Source: Pseudazoarcus sp963975885 | GTDB taxonomy: Bacteria > Pseudomonadota > Gammaproteobacteria > Burkholderiales > Rhodocyclaceae | Direction of reading: 5' to 3' | Length of the DNA stretch: 64,000 nt | Assembly: GCA_963975885.1 (NCBI GenBank) | Contig: CAXBIS010000003.1 | Location: forward strand, 1-64,000 | Part shown: piece after piece, positions 1 through 8,786 of the stretch | Position numbering within the stretch: the first letter of the stretch is position 1 | Layout of the letters: each line of letters opens with the position of its first letter | Program-made: the position numbers and the translations under genes | The notes under the pieces: model-generated | Told to the model about the DNA's origin: nothing | Seen by the model: the letters and a program-made list of their open reading frames with translations, nothing else | Databases searched by the model: none

Positions 1-9
1 TAACCCATT

Positions 10-49
10 AAAAAGCCGCTGAATCTACAATAGATTCAGCGGCTTTTTT
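10..49. terminator. Bidirectional intrinsic terminator
   Basis: A perfect 13-bp stem (15-27 with 31-43) closes on a 3-base CAA loop. It is flanked by five A on the left and six T on the right, so it can terminate transcripts from either side. It would end the minus-strand TAXI gene, whose stop lies 28 bases away, and any plus-strand gene entering from outside the window. Confidence 0.9.
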
Positions 50-77
50 GCGTCTGGCGATACGTCATTGTTTGTCT

Positions 78-1415
78 TCACTGTGATGCTGGCTGGGCGC
101 GTGCGTGAGCGTCTTTCAGATGCTGCAATCTGGTGCGAACGAGCTGGATGTGTTCACGCAAGGTATAGAGTTCATTGTTGTACGACAGTGGAATCCTTCG
201 ATGATTGGCACGCTCTTCGATGCGGTCGAGCTGTTCAATGTACTCGTCGATCTGAGCGTCTGATGCATCTGCGCCAATCCGGCGTTCGAGAAACTTCAGT
301 TCGCCGTACCACCGATAGATGCGAGAGCGCATTCGCCAGGAATAGACGGCGGGCAGAATGCGCATGAGCGGGATCATGATCGCGACGAGCGGTAGCACGG
401 CGACAAGGAGACGGTCCACAAGGATCGCTAGCCAGAACGGAAGATAGCGCTGCAGGAAGGGCGGGCCGGCGTCGTAGAGGCGTTGCGCTACGTTGCTTGG
501 TGGAAGATCGCGTCCAAGCAGTACCGGGTACTCCCCGGCGCGCTGGAATAGTCCCGGCCCGCCATGGATGTCGCGCGCGGCTTGCAGAAGCAGGCTAACG
601 ATTGCAGGGTGAAGGTCGGTGCGTGCGACGAGATTGGCCGTTGCGCCAAGCAGTGAGACATCGCGCGGGGGGCTGATGTCCACGAGATCGATCGATCCGG
701 CCGGCAGGACCACTGTTTCCAGATGAGGCATGCGGCGGGCGTAGGCCGGAGTATGAACCAGTTCAGCAAGCTGGATGCCGGGGGCGTGGAGCAGTTTGCG
801 AACGACGGGGCTTTCTGCGCCTGAGATCACGAAGAGGGCGTCGATGCGAGCGTCGAGCAATGCGGATGCGGCTTCCTCGCCGCCTATTGTCGTCAGCCCC
901 TCCTGGTTGAGGGCGATTCCGCTCGCGGAAAGCATCTGCAGCGAAAGCAAGTGGGTGCCACTTCCCGGTTCGCCGAGCGCGACGCGTCGGTCCTTGAGGT
1001 CCGAGAGTCGGTTCAGCGGGGTGTCGAGCCGGTGGAAGATCCACGCCGGTTCGAAATACATGCTGCCAAGAGAGACCAGGTCAGTCGAATCGGGCTCGTG
1101 CGCGATGCCGCTCTGAATGAAGGCGACGTCGACATCGGGGTCGGTCTTGAGCGCGCGAAGGTTCTCGACCGATCCGGAGGACGGGCGCAGCACGAGTTCT
1201 ACGCCTTCGCGCTCCAGGGCTGCCCGATAGCGTTCGGCGAACATCGCGTACCCGCCGCCGGGGGTCCCGGTCATCATCGTCACGCTGCGCGGAGGTGCCG
1301 GGCGGACGATGCTGAACAGCAGCCAGAATGACATGACCAGTACGGCGAGTCCGACGAGTACCGTTACAGCCACGACCACGCCGGATTGATCCTTGAACCA
1401 TCGCAGAGTACTCAT
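78..1415 (-). CDS. TAXI-family TRAP transporter solute-binding protein, membrane-anchored
   Basis: 445 aa. A membrane segment at about residues 13-36 is followed by a TAXI-type periplasmic binding domain (TMMTGTPGGGYAMFAERY near the start, then an NMT1/TAXI-like fold). A second hydrophobic stretch lies at about 324-358, then a charged tail of about 87 residues that is predicted cytoplasmic. TAXI proteins normally capture an organic acid for a TRAP permease, but no TRAP membrane subunit is encoded nearby, so the substrate and partner are unknown. I chose the ATG at 1415, with GGAG about 10 bases upstream, over an in-frame GTG at 1448. It lies 49 bases downstream of rho on the same strand and may be read through from it. 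The two-membrane-span topology is unlike a simple secreted binding protein. Confidence 0.8.
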   Translation of the reverse strand: MSTLRWFKDQSGVVVAVTVLVGLAVLVMSFWLLFSIVRPAPPRSVTMMTGTPGGGYAMFAERYRAALEREGVELVLRPSSGSVENLRALKTDPDVDVAFIQSGIAHEPDSTDLVSLGSMYFEPAWIFHRLDTPLNRLSDLKDRRVALGEPGSGTHLLSLQMLSASGIALNQEGLTTIGGEEAASALLDARIDALFVISGAESPVVRKLLHAPGIQLAELVHTPAYARRMPHLETVVLPAGSIDLVDISPPRDVSLLGATANLVARTDLHPAIVSLLLQAARDIHGGPGLFQRAGEYPVLLGRDLPPSNVAQRLYDAGPPFLQRYLPFWLAILVDRLLVAVLPLVAIMIPLMRILPAVYSWRMRSRIYRWYGELKFLERRIGADASDAQIDEYIEQLDRIEERANHRRIPLSYNNELYTLREHIQLVRTRLQHLKDAHARAQPASQ

Positions 1416-1464
1416 GATTCGTCCGCTCCGGTGAGAGTTGCGGACCACCAGGCCCGCCGCAGCG

Positions 1465-2724
1465 TCAGCCGCGTCGCATCGCGTCGAAGAACTCCGCGTT
1501 GTTCTTCGTCGCCTTGACCTTGTCCAGCAGAAATTCCATCGCGTCCATGTCGTCCATGCCGTAGAGCAGCTTGCGCAGGATCCAGACCTTCTGGAGGATG
1601 TCCGGCTTCATCAGCAACTCTTCGCGTCGCGTGCCCGAGCGATTGACGTTGATCGCAGGATAGACCCGCTTCTCGGCCATGCGCCGGTCAAGGTGCAATT
1701 CCATGTTGCCGGTGCCCTTGAACTCCTCGTAGATCACGTCGTCCATGCGGCTGCCGGTGTCGATCAGCGCGGTGGCGATGATCGTCAGGCTGCCACCTTC
1801 CTCGATGTTGCGCGCGGCGCCGAAAAAACGCTTGGGTTTCTGCAACGCGTTGGCGTCGACACCACCGGTGAGTACCTTGCCGGAGGCGGGTACGACGGTG
1901 TTGTATGCGCGTGCCAGTCGGGTCAGGGAGTCGAGCAGGATCACGACGTCCTTCTTGTGCTCGGTCAGGCGCTTGGCCTTCTCGATGACCATTTCGGCGA
2001 CCTGTACGTGACGCGAGGCGGGCTCGTCAAAGGTCGAGGCGACGACCTCTCCCCGCACCGAGCGCTGCATCTCGGTGACTTCCTCCGGACGCTCGTCGAT
2101 CAACAGAACGATGACGGTGATGTCCGGATGGTTGGTGATGATGGCGTGGGCGATATGCTGCAGCATCACCGTCTTGCCGCTTTTGGGCGACGAGACGACC
2201 AACCCGCGCTGCCCTTTGCCGATCGGCGCGATCATGTCGATCACGCGGCCGGTGATGTTCTCTTCGCTGCGTATGTCACGTTCGAGTTTCAGGCACTCGT
2301 TGGGGTGCAGCGGCGTGAGGTTCTCGAACAGGATCTTGTGCTTGCAGTTCTCGGGTGGCTCCCCGTTGATCTTGTCGAGCTTGACCATCGCGAAGTAACG
2401 CTCGCCATCCTTGGGCGTGCGGATCTCGCCTTCGATGGTGTCGCCGGTGTGCAGGTTGAAACGGCGAATCTGGGAGGGCGACACGTAGATGTCGTCGGTC
2501 CCGGCCAGGTACGAAGTGTCGGGTGAGCGCAGGAAGCCAAAGCCGTCCGGCAACACCTCGAGCGCGCCGTCACCGAAGATCGGCTCGCCCTTCTTGGCCC
2601 GGTTTTTCAGCAGTGCGAATACGAGTTCCTGTTTCTTCAGCCGATTTGCGCCGTCGATGCCATTGGTGGTGGCCATTTCGAGCAGTTGGCTGACGTGGAG
2701 GGCTTTGAGCTCCGATAGATGCAT
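1465..2724 (-). CDS. rho: Transcription termination factor Rho
   Basis: 419 aa, the normal length. Rho is a hexameric RNA-dependent ATPase that ends transcription at C-rich, G-poor RNA. Visible in order: the N-terminal helical Rho domain (1-45), the cold-shock-like RNA-binding domain with GFGFLR at 61-66, the P-loop PKSGKT at 180-185, the Walker B region VVILLDSLTRLARAYN at about 260-275 and the Q/R-loop region around GGVDANAL 287-294. The residues just before the P-loop read VVSS rather than the E. coli IVAP. It lies downstream of trxA in the same direction, the arrangement also known in E. coli. No clear Shine-Dalgarno sequence precedes the ATG. Confidence 0.97.
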   Translation of the reverse strand: MHLSELKALHVSQLLEMATTNGIDGANRLKKQELVFALLKNRAKKGEPIFGDGALEVLPDGFGFLRSPDTSYLAGTDDIYVSPSQIRRFNLHTGDTIEGEIRTPKDGERYFAMVKLDKINGEPPENCKHKILFENLTPLHPNECLKLERDIRSEENITGRVIDMIAPIGKGQRGLVVSSPKSGKTVMLQHIAHAIITNHPDITVIVLLIDERPEEVTEMQRSVRGEVVASTFDEPASRHVQVAEMVIEKAKRLTEHKKDVVILLDSLTRLARAYNTVVPASGKVLTGGVDANALQKPKRFFGAARNIEEGGSLTIIATALIDTGSRMDDVIYEEFKGTGNMELHLDRRMAEKRVYPAINVNRSGTRREELLMKPDILQKVWILRKLLYGMDDMDAMEFLLDKVKATKNNAEFFDAMRRG

Positions 2725-2793
2725 GGCAGGTATGTGCGCGGTCGCGCTTCAGGTGAATGAGTGATCGGTGGGGAGACGGAGACGAATCTCGGT

Positions 2794-2842
2794 GTCGCCC
2801 GGCGGTTGCCCGGCGACAGGCGGGGAGCGCCCGGCAGGGCGC
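2794..2842 (-). other. GC-rich hairpins in the trxA-rho gap
   Basis: Two inverted repeats occupy the 130-base gap: GCGCCC/GGGCGC at 2827-2842 with a 4-base loop, and GTCGCC/GGCGAC at 2794-2817 with a short inner stem. Neither is followed by a T-run on the minus strand, so they are not typical intrinsic terminators. They could weaken read-through from trxA into rho, or belong to a rho leader that takes part in autoregulation as in E. coli. The function is inferred only. Confidence 0.35.
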
Positions 2843-2854
2843 CCGCATGGGGAA

Positions 2855-3181
2855 TCAGAGGTTGCTGTCGATGAAAGCCGTCAGTTGGGATTTGGACAGC
2901 GCGCCGACTTTGGTCGCCTCGACGTTGCCACCCTTGAACAGCATCAGGGTGGGAATGCCGCGAACACCGAATTTGGCCGGCGTGTCCTGGTTGTCGTCAA
3001 TGTTGATTTTGGCGATCTTGAGCTTGCCGGAGTACTCGCCGGCAATATCGTCGAGGATCGGAGCGATCATCTTGCACGGTCCGCACCATTCCGCCCAGTA
3101 ATCCACCAGAACCGGAAGAGGTTCCTGCAGGACTTCGGCGTCGAAGTTGCTGTCGGTGACGTGATGAATGTGTTCGCTCAT
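2855..3181 (-). CDS. trxA: Thioredoxin 1
   Basis: 108 aa with the classic active site WCGPCK and the cis-proline region GIPTLMLF. It is a cytoplasmic disulfide reductase that supplies electrons to ribonucleotide reductase, PAPS reductase and many others after reduction by thioredoxin reductase. The ATG at 3181 follows a GAGGAA ribosome-binding site; the open frame extends 75 codons further upstream, but that stretch is not thioredoxin-like. A good sigma-70 promoter lies 119-147 bases upstream. It is divergent from fdxA and followed by rho. Confidence 0.97.
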   Translation of the reverse strand: MSEHIHHVTDSNFDAEVLQEPLPVLVDYWAEWCGPCKMIAPILDDIAGEYSGKLKIAKINIDDNQDTPAKFGVRGIPTLMLFKGGNVEATKVGALSKSQLTAFIDSNL

Positions 3182-3299
3182 GGTTCCTCGCGTGAGTGGA
3201 TCTACGGACGTGAATGTGTTTCGTGTGCGACCGTGCCGCGCGCGGCGCACGCGGCAGGTAGAAGTCGGGGGTGTTCGGAGATAAACCGGATGATGCCGA

Positions 3300-3328
3300 A
3301 ACTTATGCCATGCCGTGCGTTGCGTCAA
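3300..3328 (-). promoter_or_regulatory. Sigma-70 promoter for trxA
   Basis: On the minus strand: -35 TTGACG, a 17-base spacer, -10 TAAGTT. This is the best match in the 272-base divergent trxA/fdxA gap and points toward trxA, giving a leader of about 110 bases. No equally good promoter was seen toward fdxA; a TATATT at 3392-3397 has no convincing -35. Confidence 0.6.
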
Positions 3329-3453
3329 GGTTTTCCCCTGCGCAAAGTTGGTATGGTGCCGCGAACGTGGCGAAAACCCCTTCTCGTCGGCTATATTGTC
3401 GGGCACTGCGGACGAAACGCTACGTCCTGAACCACTCCCGGAGAACTCTTTCC

Positions 3454-3777
3454 ATGACCTATGTTGTGACCGAATCCTGCATCCGCTGCAAATACACCGA
3501 CTGTGTCGACGTGTGCCCGGTGGACTGTTTTCGCGAGGGGCCTAACTTTCTCGTGATCGATCCGGATGAGTGTATCGATTGCACGCTGTGCGTTGCCGAA
3601 TGCCCGGTCGAGGCGATCTTCGCCGAGGACGATGTGCCTGAAGATCAGCAGCACTTCACCGAACTCAACGCCGAACTTGCCAAGCAGTGGCCTGCCATCG
3701 TGGAGCGCAAGGACGCGCTTGAGGATGCCGACGAGTGGGCGCAGGTCAAGGACAAGCTGGGCGAACTCGAACGCTGA
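3454..3777 (+). CDS. fdxA: Seven-iron ferredoxin (3Fe-4S/4Fe-4S)
   Basis: 107 aa. Cysteines at 9, 17 and 50 match ligands of a [3Fe-4S] cluster, and 21, 40, 43 and 46 those of a [4Fe-4S] cluster, the pattern of Azotobacter-type FdI shifted by one residue. The C-terminal region of about 50 residues is typical of this family. It is a cytoplasmic low-potential electron carrier whose partner is not evident here. The ATG at 3454 has GGAGA 9 bases upstream; the frame opens further upstream, but that part is intergenic. It is followed after 38 bases by the acyl-CoA ligase gene. Confidence 0.95.
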   Translation: MTYVVTESCIRCKYTDCVDVCPVDCFREGPNFLVIDPDECIDCTLCVAECPVEAIFAEDDVPEDQQHFTELNAELAKQWPAIVERKDALEDADEWAQVKDKLGELER

Positions 3778-3815
3778 AATCCAGGCCGCCCGCTAAAGGC
3801 TGACGGAGCGAAGCG

Positions 3816-5474
3816 ATGGAGCGGATCTGGTTGCGCAGCTACCCGCCGGGCGTACCCGCCGAGATCGAGCCCGAATACGCGAACCTGATCGAGGTCATCG
3901 AGGATTCGGTGCGGCGTTTCGCCGAACGACCGGCCTATGTCTGCATGGGGCGCAGTCTGTCCTACGCTGACCTGGACCGCCTGTCGCTGCATTTTGCCGC
4001 CTTCCTGCGTTCGGATTTCGGGCTCGAGCGCGGTGCGCGCGTGGCGCTGATGATGCCAAACGTGCTGCAGTATCCCGTTGCCTTGTTCGGTGCGCTGCGC
4101 GCGGGCTGCACTGTCGTCAACGTCAATCCGCTCTATACCGCTCGTGAGCTCGAGCATCAACTTGTCGATTCGGGCGCCGACACGCTTGTCGTGCTGGAGA
4201 ATTTCGCCCATACGGTCGAAAAGCTCGGTAACGCCGTCCCGCGCAATATTGTAGTCACGGGTCTGGGTGACCTGCTCGGCGCTCCCAAGGGCTGGCTCGT
4301 CAACTTCGTGGTACGCCACGTGCGAAGGATGGTGCCCGCGTGGAGGCTCGAGGGCCATGTGCGTTTTCGCGACGCACTTACGCGTGGCGCGCAGCGCACT
4401 TGCGAGTCAGTCTCGCCCGCGCCCGACGACATTGCCTTCCTGCAGTACACGGGCGGAACGACCGGACGCGCCAAGGGTGCGGTGCTCACGCACGCCAACA
4501 TCTGCGCAAATCTGGCGCAGGCGCATGCCTGGATCCGGCCTTGCGTGGAGGAGGGCAAGGAACTCATTGTCACCGCGCTGCCGCTCTACCATATCTTCTC
4601 GCTGACGGCGAACTGCCTGATGTTCGGCAGCCTCGGCGCGACCAATCTGTTGATCACCAATCCGCGCGACATTCCCGGATTCGTCAAGGAACTCGGTCGT
4701 CATCGGTTTACTGCGATCACCGGCGTCAATACGCTGTTCAATGCGCTGCTCGACCACCCTGACTTCGCGAATCTCGATTTCTCGTCGCTCAAGATCACGC
4801 TCGGTGGCGGTATGGCGGTGCAGCGCAGGGTTGCCGAGCGCTGGCAGGTAGCCACCGGAAATGCCCTGACCGAAGCCTACGGTCTGACCGAGACCTCGCC
4901 GGCGGTGAGCATCAACCCGCTCGATGTGGGCCACTACAATCATTCGATCGGCCTGCCGCTGCCATCGACGGATGTCTCCATTCGCGACGACGACGACAAC
5001 GAGGTGCCGTCGGGAGAGCCGGGCGAGCTGTGCATCCGCGGACCGCAGGTGATGCGCGAATACTGGCAGAGGCCAGAGGAAACGGCTGCCGCCTTCACGG
5101 CGGACGGTTTCTTCCGCTCGGGCGACATCGCCACGATCAACGAGCGTGGCTACCTGACCATCGTCGATCGAAAGAAGGACATGATCAACGTGTCCGGTTT
5201 CAACGTCTTCCCCAACGAGATCGAGGATGTGCTCGTCGCGCATCCGCAAGTGCTCGAGGCGGCAGCGGTTGGCATGCCCGATGAGCGCAGCGGCGAACTG
5301 GTCAAGGTCTTCGTCGTGCGGCGCGAGCTCACGCTGACCGAGGAGGCGCTGATCGCTCACTGTCGCGAGAGCCTGACGGCCTACAAGGTTCCGCACCGGG
5401 TGGAGTTTCGCGATTCGCTGCCCAAGACCAACGTCGGCAAGATCCTGCGCCGGACATTGCGCGACGAAGGCTGA
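3816..5474 (+). CDS. fadD: Long-chain fatty acid-CoA ligase
   Basis: 552 aa, standard for FadD. It activates fatty acids to acyl-CoA through an acyl-adenylate, feeding beta-oxidation. Visible motifs are the AMP-binding loop YTGGTTGRAK at 211-220, YGLTETSP at 355-362, the fatty-acyl-CoA signature DGFFRSGDIATINERGYL followed by RKKDMINVSGFNVFPNEIE, and the C-terminal catalytic lysine in GKILRR (K542). GGAG lies about 8 bases before the ATG. The exact chain-length preference cannot be read from the sequence. Confidence 0.93.
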   Translation: MERIWLRSYPPGVPAEIEPEYANLIEVIEDSVRRFAERPAYVCMGRSLSYADLDRLSLHFAAFLRSDFGLERGARVALMMPNVLQYPVALFGALRAGCTVVNVNPLYTARELEHQLVDSGADTLVVLENFAHTVEKLGNAVPRNIVVTGLGDLLGAPKGWLVNFVVRHVRRMVPAWRLEGHVRFRDALTRGAQRTCESVSPAPDDIAFLQYTGGTTGRAKGAVLTHANICANLAQAHAWIRPCVEEGKELIVTALPLYHIFSLTANCLMFGSLGATNLLITNPRDIPGFVKELGRHRFTAITGVNTLFNALLDHPDFANLDFSSLKITLGGGMAVQRRVAERWQVATGNALTEAYGLTETSPAVSINPLDVGHYNHSIGLPLPSTDVSIRDDDDNEVPSGEPGELCIRGPQVMREYWQRPEETAAAFTADGFFRSGDIATINERGYLTIVDRKKDMINVSGFNVFPNEIEDVLVAHPQVLEAAAVGMPDERSGELVKVFVVRRELTLTEEALIAHCRESLTAYKVPHRVEFRDSLPKTNVGKILRRTLRDEG

Positions 5475-5486
5475 AGCGGGCGCGCG

Positions 5487-5495
5487 TGCTAGAAT
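5487..5495 (+). promoter_or_regulatory. Extended -10 promoter candidate for aroC
   Basis: TG-N-TAGAAT lies in the 60-base fadD-aroC gap, about 40 bases before the aroC start, without a recognisable -35. Extended -10 elements can work without a -35. It would give aroC its own promoter besides read-through from fadD. Confidence 0.4.
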
Positions 5496-5534
5496 CCGCA
5501 GCCTCGAAACGACAGCCTGCGCGCGAGTTTCCCC

Positions 5535-6668
5535 ATGTCCGGCAATACCCAAGGCAAGCTTTTCAGCGTTACTTCGTTCGGCGAGTCGCATGGCCCGGCC
5601 ATCGGTTGTGTCGTCGACGGATGTCCGCCCGGGTTGGCGATCTCCGCCGAAGACATCCAGCGCGAGCTTGATCGGCGCAAGCCAGGCACCTCGCGTCACG
5701 TGACGCAGAGACGCGAGAGCGACGAGGTCGAGATTCTGTCCGGGGTCTTTGAGGGGGTTACGACAGGTACACCGATTTCGCTGCTCATCCGCAACCAGGA
5801 CCAGCGTTCCAAGGACTACGGCAACATCGCCGAGACCTTCCGTCCGGGCCACGCCGACTATCCCTACTGGCAGAAGTACGGCATTCGCGACCATCGCGGT
5901 GGCGGGCGCTCTTCGGCGCGGGAGACGGCGGTGCGCGTCGCGGCCGGGGCGATCGCCAGGAAGTGGCTGCGCGAGCGCCACGGCGTCGTGATTCGCGGCT
6001 ACATGGCTGCGTTGGGACCCATCGATATCGCCTTCGAGGACTGGGCGGAAGTCGACTGCAATCCGTTCTTCGCGCCCAACGCCGGCATCGTGCCGCAGCT
6101 TGAGGAATTCATGGACGGGCTGCGCAAGTCCGGCGACTCGGTCGGCGCGCGTATCAATGCCGTGGCCACGGGCCTGCCGGTGGGCTGGGGTGAACCCGTT
6201 TATGACCGTCTCGATGCAGACATTGCCTATGCGATGATGAACATCAATGCAGTCAAGGGTGTGGAGATCGGCTCAGGCTTCGCCTCGGTTGCGCAACGCG
6301 GCACAGAGCATTCCGACGAGATCACCCCCGAGGGCTTCCTGTCGAACAACGCCGGCGGCGTGCTCGGCGGCCTGAGTACCGGGCAGGACATCCTCGTGAG
6401 CATCGCGATCAAGCCGACCTCGAGCATCCGCCTGGACCGACGCTCGATCGACAAGCAGGGCAATGCAGTCGTGGTCAACACCCACGGTCGCCACGACCCG
6501 TGCGTAGGCATTCGCGCGACGCCGATCGCCGAAGCGATGCTGGCGCTGGTGCTGATGGATCACGCGCTGCGCCATCGTGCGCAGTGCGCCGACGTGCGAA
6601 CGAGCACGCCGATCGTGCCGCGGCTCGCGCCCGCTGGGCAGCAGACGCCGCCGCCGCCCAAAGATTGA
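5535..6668 (+). CDS. aroC: Chorismate synthase
   Basis: 377 aa. It catalyses the last shikimate-pathway step, EPSP to chorismate, using reduced FMN. Family signatures are the N-terminal GESHGPAIGCVVDGCPPG, RDHRGGGRSSARETA in the middle and the C-terminal RHDPCVGIRATPIAEAM. The chorismate feeds the trp genes further along the window. The last 15 or so residues are proline-rich and poorly conserved. Confidence 0.97.
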   Translation: MSGNTQGKLFSVTSFGESHGPAIGCVVDGCPPGLAISAEDIQRELDRRKPGTSRHVTQRRESDEVEILSGVFEGVTTGTPISLLIRNQDQRSKDYGNIAETFRPGHADYPYWQKYGIRDHRGGGRSSARETAVRVAAGAIARKWLRERHGVVIRGYMAALGPIDIAFEDWAEVDCNPFFAPNAGIVPQLEEFMDGLRKSGDSVGARINAVATGLPVGWGEPVYDRLDADIAYAMMNINAVKGVEIGSGFASVAQRGTEHSDEITPEGFLSNNAGGVLGGLSTGQDILVSIAIKPTSSIRLDRRSIDKQGNAVVVNTHGRHDPCVGIRATPIAEAMLALVLMDHALRHRAQCADVRTSTPIVPRLAPAGQQTPPPPKD

Positions 6669-6731
6669 TTCACACGCTTTGAGCGTCGGGCCAGCCTCGC
6701 CACAGGGGCGACGTCCGGCGCGGGACGGACC

Positions 6732-7895
6732 ATGTTCCCGTACTGGCGGCTGTCCACCTACTATTTCTTCTATTTCGGCTTCGTCGGCGCATTTTCGCCG
6801 TACTTCACGCTGTATCTGCAATCGCTCGACTACGGCGCGACCGACATCGCGGTGCTGATGTCGGTGATGCAGGTCATGCGAGTGCTCGCCCCGGGTCTTT
6901 GGGGGTGGCTCGCCGAACGCACCGGCCTGCGTGTGCCCATCGTGCGCGCCTCGGCCATCGTGAGTCTGGCCGGCTTCTGCCTGTTCTTCTTCACGACCAG
7001 CTTTGCCGGCATGTTTCTCGCGATGGTGCTGATGGCCTTCTTCTGGAGCGCCGCGCTGCCGCTCGTCGAGAGTCTCACCTTCGCGCACCTCGGAGCACTC
7101 GGTCATCGCTACGGTCGCATCCGTCTGTGGGGTTCGCTCGGTTTCATCGTCGCGGTGGTCGGCCTGGGGTATCTGCTCGATTTCGTCGCGATCGACCGGG
7201 TCCTGGTGATCATCGCGCTGGTGCTGATCGGCATTGTCGTCTGCGCCTTCTTCCTGCCAGAGGCCGCGGCCCATACGGCCGTGCGCGGTCGCGCGCGACT
7301 GGGCGAGACATTGCGCCGGCCGGAGGTCATCTCGCTGCTCGGCGCGTGCTTCTTCATGGCGGCGGCGCACGGAGCCTGGTACGTGTTCTACTCGATCCAT
7401 CTGGCCGATCACGGCTACGGCAAGGCGGTCATCGGCTGGATGTGGGCGCTGGGCGTGATCGCCGAGATCGGCGTGTTCCTGATCATGCCGGCGCTGGCCC
7501 AACGTTTCGGCATGCGTGCCATCCTGGTGTTCTCGTTCGCCGCGGCAGTGTTGCGTTTCATCCTGATCGGTTGGGGTGCAGACAGTTTCGCGCTGCTGCT
7601 GATCGGACAATTGCTGCACGGTGTGACCTTCGGCGCCTATCATGCGGCAGCGATTGCGATGATTGCGCGCTGGTTCCCCGGGCGTCTGCAGGCACATGGC
7701 CAGGCGCTCTATGGCAGCCTATCCTTTGGCGCCGGAGGCATGCTCGGTGGCTTGCTTGGCGGGGTGAGCTGGGACACTATCGGGGCGGCCTGGACCTTCA
7801 CGTCGAGTTCGTTCTTCGCGTTGATCGGGCTGATCTGGTTGATGAGCGGTTGGCGTGCGTCGTCGGCTGCAATGCATGAGGAGAAACAGGAATGA
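6732..7895 (+). CDS. MFS transporter, HcaT/LacY-like group
   Basis: 387 aa with about twelve hydrophobic segments and the motif RLSTYYFFYFGFVGAFSPYF at the N-terminus, as in the MFS_1_like group that includes the putative phenylpropionate carrier HcaT. Conserved loop residues WGWLAERTG (68-76 region) and WFPGRLQAHGQALY support a proton-linked importer. The substrate is unknown. Its last four bases overlap the start of the next gene (ATGA), so the M48 protease is probably translationally coupled. Confidence 0.8.
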   Translation: MFPYWRLSTYYFFYFGFVGAFSPYFTLYLQSLDYGATDIAVLMSVMQVMRVLAPGLWGWLAERTGLRVPIVRASAIVSLAGFCLFFFTTSFAGMFLAMVLMAFFWSAALPLVESLTFAHLGALGHRYGRIRLWGSLGFIVAVVGLGYLLDFVAIDRVLVIIALVLIGIVVCAFFLPEAAAHTAVRGRARLGETLRRPEVISLLGACFFMAAAHGAWYVFYSIHLADHGYGKAVIGWMWALGVIAEIGVFLIMPALAQRFGMRAILVFSFAAAVLRFILIGWGADSFALLLIGQLLHGVTFGAYHAAAIAMIARWFPGRLQAHGQALYGSLSFGAGGMLGGLLGGVSWDTIGAAWTFTSSSFFALIGLIWLMSGWRASSAAMHEEKQE

Positions 7896-8707
7896 AGCCT
7901 TCGCGTTCGGGACGGCTGGTTGCTGCGCTGGCTGCACTTTCGCTGGCCGCCTGCCAGAGCGTACAGACGACCGGTAGCGGCGAGGTCGGCGTCGAGCGCA
8001 ACCAGTTGATGCTGGTCTCCGCCGAGGAGGTCGAGCAGGCCTCGGCCAAGCAGTACGCGGAAGTAATGGCCGAGGCGCGAGAGCAGGGTGTGCTCAATCG
8101 CGACGCGCGCCAGCTTGAGCGCGTGCGCACGATCACGAACCGGCTCGTCGCCCAGGTCGACAGCTTTCGACCCGATGCGGCCGCGTGGCCCTGGGAGATC
8201 AACGTGATCCGCTCCGACCAGCTCAACGCCTGGTGCATGGCGGGTGGCAAGATGGCCATCTACTCGGGCCTGATCGAACAGCTTGAACTGAGCGATGACG
8301 AGATCGCCGCAGTGATGGGGCACGAGATTGCCCATGCCTTGCGCGAGCATGCGCGTGAGCGCGTGTCGCGCTCGATGGCCACCGGCATCGGTGTGTCGCT
8401 CGCCGGCGCGGTCCTCGGGGCAGGGCAGACCGGTACCAATCTGATGGGGCAGGTCGCACGGGTGACCTTCGAACTGCCGCATTCGCGCCTGCACGAGACC
8501 GAGTCCGACCGCATCGGCGTGGAATTGGCCGCGCGCGCCGGCTACGATCCGCGTGCAGCCGTCAGCCTGTGGGACAAGATGTCGTCGCGCTCGTCCGGCG
8601 GTCCGCCAAAGTGGTTGTCGACCCACCCTGCGCACGACGAGCGCCAACTCGAACTGCGGCGGGCCAGCGAGCGCGTAATGCCTCTGTATCAGCAGGCACG
8701 ACGTTGA
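7892..8707 (+). CDS. M48-family metalloprotease lipoprotein (LoiP/YggG-like)
   Basis: 271 aa. A lipoprotein signal ends in LAAC with Cys21, predicting envelope anchoring. The zinc motif HEIAH is at 144-148 and the third ligand is probably Glu204 in ETESDR, so the protease is intact. Relatives (LoiP/YggG and the BepA group) cut damaged envelope proteins. It overlaps the upstream MFS gene by 4 bases. The specific substrate is unknown. Confidence 0.88.
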   Translation: MKPSRSGRLVAALAALSLAACQSVQTTGSGEVGVERNQLMLVSAEEVEQASAKQYAEVMAEAREQGVLNRDARQLERVRTITNRLVAQVDSFRPDAAAWPWEINVIRSDQLNAWCMAGGKMAIYSGLIEQLELSDDEIAAVMGHEIAHALREHARERVSRSMATGIGVSLAGAVLGAGQTGTNLMGQVARVTFELPHSRLHETESDRIGVELAARAGYDPRAAVSLWDKMSSRSSGGPPKWLSTHPAHDERQLELRRASERVMPLYQQARR

Positions 8708-8726
8708 AACGCCGCGCACGGCGGAT

Positions 8727-8756
8727 TTGGCCTGTCGTCGCGGCATGTGAAATAAT
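8727..8756 (+). promoter_or_regulatory. Weak promoter candidate for leuC
   Basis: TTGGCC, an 18-base spacer and AATAAT lie 31-60 bases before leuC. Downstream, TTTTCC/GGAAAA can pair around a CGCT loop (8765-8780), and the right arm is the leuC ribosome-binding site, so initiation could be tuned by this small hairpin. No leucine-rich leader peptide was seen. Confidence 0.35.
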
Positions 8757-8786
8757 CAGGGACTTTTTCCCGCTGGAAAAGCACGC

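Noticed and set aside
4407..5981. 524-codon minus-strand frame opposite fadD/aroC
   Set aside because: It spans two well-supported plus-strand genes and shows no recognisable domain.
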